Positions 60,701-64,000 of a stretch of DNA of 64,000 nucleotides are shown here, one piece after another. Both the position numbers and the translations under genes were made by a program. The stretch is from Raphanus sativus (taxonomy: Eukaryota; Streptophyta; Magnoliopsida; Brassicales; Brassicaceae): positions 4,030,001-4,094,000 of the forward strand of contig NC_079515.1 in the NCBI RefSeq assembly GCF_000801105.2, written 5' to 3'. The notes beneath the pieces were generated by a model that was not told the origin of the DNA, did no database searches, and worked only from the letters and a program-made list of their open reading frames with translations. Position 1 is the first letter of the stretch. The number at the start of each line of letters is the position of its first letter.

Positions 60701-63700
60701 CTTGGAAAACTGGTTGGCAGAGGATAAGTTAGAATGCAGTGAAGAACTTGGAGACCTTGTCAAGGTAATCATTAAATTTATCATTGTCCTTCATTGTCTC
60801 CTTTAGCATCCTGTAACGATAATCTATTCTGTTCCAGACTGTAGATAATGACCTGGCTCTGAAAATATACATCAAAGCTCGAGCTACTCCAAAAGTTGTA
60901 GCAGCTTTTGCAGAGCGAAGGGAGTTTGACAAAATACTGATTTACTCAAAGCAGGTAAGCTATAAGTTTCTTCCCAAGTAATGGTTACCCAGAAGTTAAT
61001 TCTGCTAATAATCTAACATTGTTTCATATTGTGATTTTAGGTTGGGTACACACCTGATTACATGTTTCTTTTGCAAACCATACTCCGTACGGATCCCCAG
61101 GTTAGTATGATGCATTTTTGATACTTGTAACATATTAACCCTTGAAAGACGGGTTTACTGGATTCTTTCTGCGTATGCACAAGAAGATTCATGAAGAAGT
61201 AACTCCGGCTGATTAATTTTAACCTGATGTTGTTTATTATGCAGGGAGCAGTAAATTTTGCTTTAATGATGTCCCAAATGGAAGGAGGTTGTCCAGTTGA
61301 CTACAACACCATCACTGATCTTTTCCTTCAGGTCGGTAAATATGTTTGAAATAGTGTATACAAACAAAATATATAGCCCATTACAGGAGAATTATCATGT
61401 ATTAATTTACCTGTGCATATACAGAGAAACCTGATCCGTGAAGCGACTGCTTTCCTTCTGGATGTTCTGAAGCCAAATTTACCTGAGCATGCTTTTCTGC
61501 AGACTAAGGTTGAAAAGAGTTGCCACGTTGTATCTGGCTTTGCTTTTCCTATTCGTATTCCTTTCTCAGAGCTTTTACTCCACTGTTAACTCAGGTTCTG
61601 GAGATCAATTTGGTAACCTTTCCCAATGTGGCTGATGCAATTTTAGCAAATGGGATGTTCAGCCACTATGACCGCCCTCGTGTTGCTCAGCTTTGTGAAA
61701 AGGCTGGACTTTATATCCAATCTTTGAAGGTTGTTGCTCCATTTTACTTTTTTTTCGTTATCCCTATGACCGCCCTCGTGTTGCTCAAATATATAGATGT
61801 ATTATCTTTTTCTTTTGTTATCCGTAACTTCTTTTCCTTTTCCTTTGTGCAGCATTACTCAGAGTTACCTGATATTAAACGTGTAATTGTGAACACACAT
61901 GCTATTGAGCCGCAGGTAACCTCTGAACTAATATTCGGTTGCTAAACTCTTGAATGGTCGAGTGGTTGAACATATCTCTGTTCAAAATGCAGGCTCTTGT
62001 CGAGTTTTTTGGTACTCTTTCTAGCGAGTGGGCTATGGAGTGCATGAAGGATCTTCTGCTGGTCAACCTTAGAGGCAACCTTCAGATAATAGTTCAGGTA
62101 AGTGCTGTGCTGTTGTACGATATGATTTTTTCCATTGTTTAATGTGACACTGACGAGTACATATCATTGCAGGCTTGCAAGGAGTACTGTGAGCAACTTG
62201 GTGTCGATTCATGCATTAAACTCTTTGAGCAGTTCAAGTCGTATGAAGGGCTATACTTTTTCCTAGGTTCATATTTGAGTATGAGGTGATATATCAGATA
62301 CTGTCATTCCTGTAAATAAGCAGAATCTTTGTGTTTGTATTCTGACGATAAACAATGGTTTCTCTCTGTGCGATAGTGAGGATCCTGAGATTCACTTCAA
62401 ATACATTGAAGCAGCTGCCAAGACGGGTCAAATAAAGGAAGTCGAGCGTGTCACTAGAGAGTCTAACTTTTATGATGCTGAAAAGACGAAAAACTTTTTG
62501 ATGGAGGCTAAGCTTCCTGATGCCCGTCCTTTGATAAATGTCTGCGACCGTTTTGGCTTTGTACCTGATCTTACTCATTACCTGTACACAAACAACATGC
62601 TTCGTTACATTGAAGGCTACGTGCAGAAGGTATGGATTCTCTTGGGACTACTGTTATTGTGTGTCGACGTTTTGCATTTTATGCATTAAATAATCATAAT
62701 ATGATTCTTTCCGCAGGTGAACCCTGGGAATGCTCCCTTAGTTGTGGGGCAGTTGCTTGATGACGAATGCCCTGAAGATTTTATAAAAGGCCTCATTCTT
62801 TCTGTTCGTTCGTTGCTTCCTGTTGAACCCCTTGTTGAGGAATGCGAGAAGAGGTGTGAATCTCTTTGTCATCTTGGTTTTCGTTCATATGCCCCTTTGT
62901 TTTCAAAATAAGATGTATTTGTCTTTTCAGAAATCGACTGCGTCTCCTCACTCAGTTCTTGGAGCATCTAGTTAGTGAGGGAAGCCAAGATGTCCATGTC
63001 CATAATGCCTTGGGTAAAATTATCATAGACAGTAACAACAACCCTGAGCATTTCCTGACCACCAATCCTTACTACGACTCTAAAGTTGTGGGTAAGTACT
63101 GTGAGAAACGTGATCCCACCCTGGCTGTTGTGGCATACAGAAGAGGACAATGTGATGAGGAACTCATCAATGTCACCAACAAGAACTCATTGTTCAAGTT
63201 ACAAGCCAGGTATTTGTTTACAATTAACCAAATTTCTTACTTATTCCACAGCGGTTTCCTCTGTAGTTTTTGCTTACGCACGACCTTCCAACTGCAGGTA
63301 TGTAGTGGAGAGGATGGATGGTGACCTCTGGGATAAGGTTCTTATGGAAGAAAATGAATATAGAAGACAACTTATTGACCAAGTTGTGTCTACTGCTTTA
63401 CCCGAAAGCAAGAGCCCAGAGCAAGTTTCTGCAGCTGTTAAAGCATTCATGACTGCTGATCTGCCACATGAGCTTATCGAGCTTCTTGAAAAGATTGTGC
63501 TTCAAAATTCTGCATTCAGCGGAAACTTTAATCTGCAAAATCTACTTATACTGACAGCTATCAAGGCAGATCCGTCTAGAGTTATGGATTACATTAACAG
63601 GCTGGATAACTTTGATGGTCCGGCTGTTGGAGAAGTGGCGGTTGATGCCCAATTATATGAAGAAGCATTTGCGATTTTCAAGAAGTTTAACTTAAATGTT

Positions 63701-64000
63701 CAGGCTGTCAACGTATTGCTGGATAACGTCAGAAGCATTGAGCGTGCTGTTGAGTTTGCTTTCCGTGTCGAAGAAGATTCTGTTTGGACCCAAGTCGCCA
63801 AGGCTCAACTCAGGGATGGGCTAGTCAGTGATGCAATTGAATCTTTTATTCGAGCTGATGATGCCACTCATTTCTTGGAGGTCATACGTGCTACTGAAGA
63901 TGCTAATGTCTATGATGACTTGGTCAGATACCTTCTTATGGTTAGACAGAAGGTGAAGGAACCCAAGGTTGATAGTGAGCTCATATATGCTTATGCAAAG
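57738..64000 (+). CDS. CHC1: Clathrin heavy chain (partial, runs off the right end)
   Basis: Twenty-four exons lie in the window: 57738-57782, 58105-58309, 58654-58742, 58861-58939, 59017-59144, 59260-59358, 59441-59549, 59659-59738, 59825-60052, 60140-60205, 60342-60458, 60567-60764, 60838-60954, 61041-61100, 61245-61331, 61425-61508, 61595-61729, 61853-61915, 61993-62097, 62173-62285, 62377-62629, 62717-62853, 62931-63209 and 63298 onward. They encode about 1193 of the expected 1700 residues without any break. Clathrin heavy chain forms the triskelion legs of coated vesicles in endocytosis and trans-Golgi traffic. The N-terminal beta-propeller ([30 protein letters not shown]) is followed by the alpha-solenoid CHCR repeats (for example [20 protein letters not shown]). 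The choice of CHC1 (At3g11130) over the near-identical CHC2 rests on [16 protein letters not shown] residues and the neighbouring ALFIN exon, and is moderate. Confidence 0.95.

Overview
The window is plant nuclear DNA, almost certainly from the tribe Brassiceae (a Brassica or Raphanus-type genome). The evidence is intron-rich genes with GT-AG borders, AT-rich intergenic DNA, many Brassicaceae-type transposons, and gene order. Seven to eight consecutive genes follow the order I remember for Arabidopsis thaliana chromosome 3, from about At3g11397 to At3g11470: PRA1.A3, eIF3g, PP2CA/AHG3, a DUF604 glycosyltransferase, GPAT5, MYB65, ZRF1, MEF10 and a phosphopantetheinyl transferase. The locus numbers are from memory; no search was run.

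Layout. 0.6-3.9 kb holds a seven-exon PRA1 gene, with an intron carrying about 143 bp of (CT)n, and a two-exon eIF3g gene. 6.2-7.5 kb holds the clade-A PP2C gene (minus strand) with ABA-responsive-type motifs upstream. 7.9-25.3 kb is an insertion-rich stretch separating PP2CA from the glycosyltransferase. It contains two LINE-tailed retroposons, an ERD7-like pseudogene, a Helitron end, a 6.1 kb L1-type LINE with a perfect 17-bp target duplication, a plastid-tRNA-like fragment and a MITE. 25.3-43.9 kb is the dense gene block. Two Mutator-like MITEs with telomere-like bodies lie between GPAT5 and MYB65.

44.9-56.2 kb is an 11 kb satellite of about 348-bp monomers (roughly 29 copies). The right half is arranged in a higher-order repeat of about 2.6 kb. 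The array contains a solo-LTR-like insertion with a 5-bp target duplication and a diverged copy of the 5' end of the neighbouring phosphopantetheinyl transferase gene. Its right edge abuts an orphan exon of an ALFIN-LIKE gene, followed by clathrin heavy chain, which runs off the window. ALFIN-LIKE 2 and clathrin heavy chain 1 belong, as I remember, to At3g11200/At3g11130 rather than beyond At3g11470, so the satellite sits at a probable break in collinearity.

The genes do not form a pathway. They are housekeeping (eIF3g, clathrin, PRA1), hormone or development (PP2CA in ABA signalling, GAMYB-type MYB under miR159, ZRF1 chromatin reader), suberin synthesis (GPAT5) and organelle RNA editing (MEF10). 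The most unusual content is the satellite with its nested insertions. No new enzyme system is evident.
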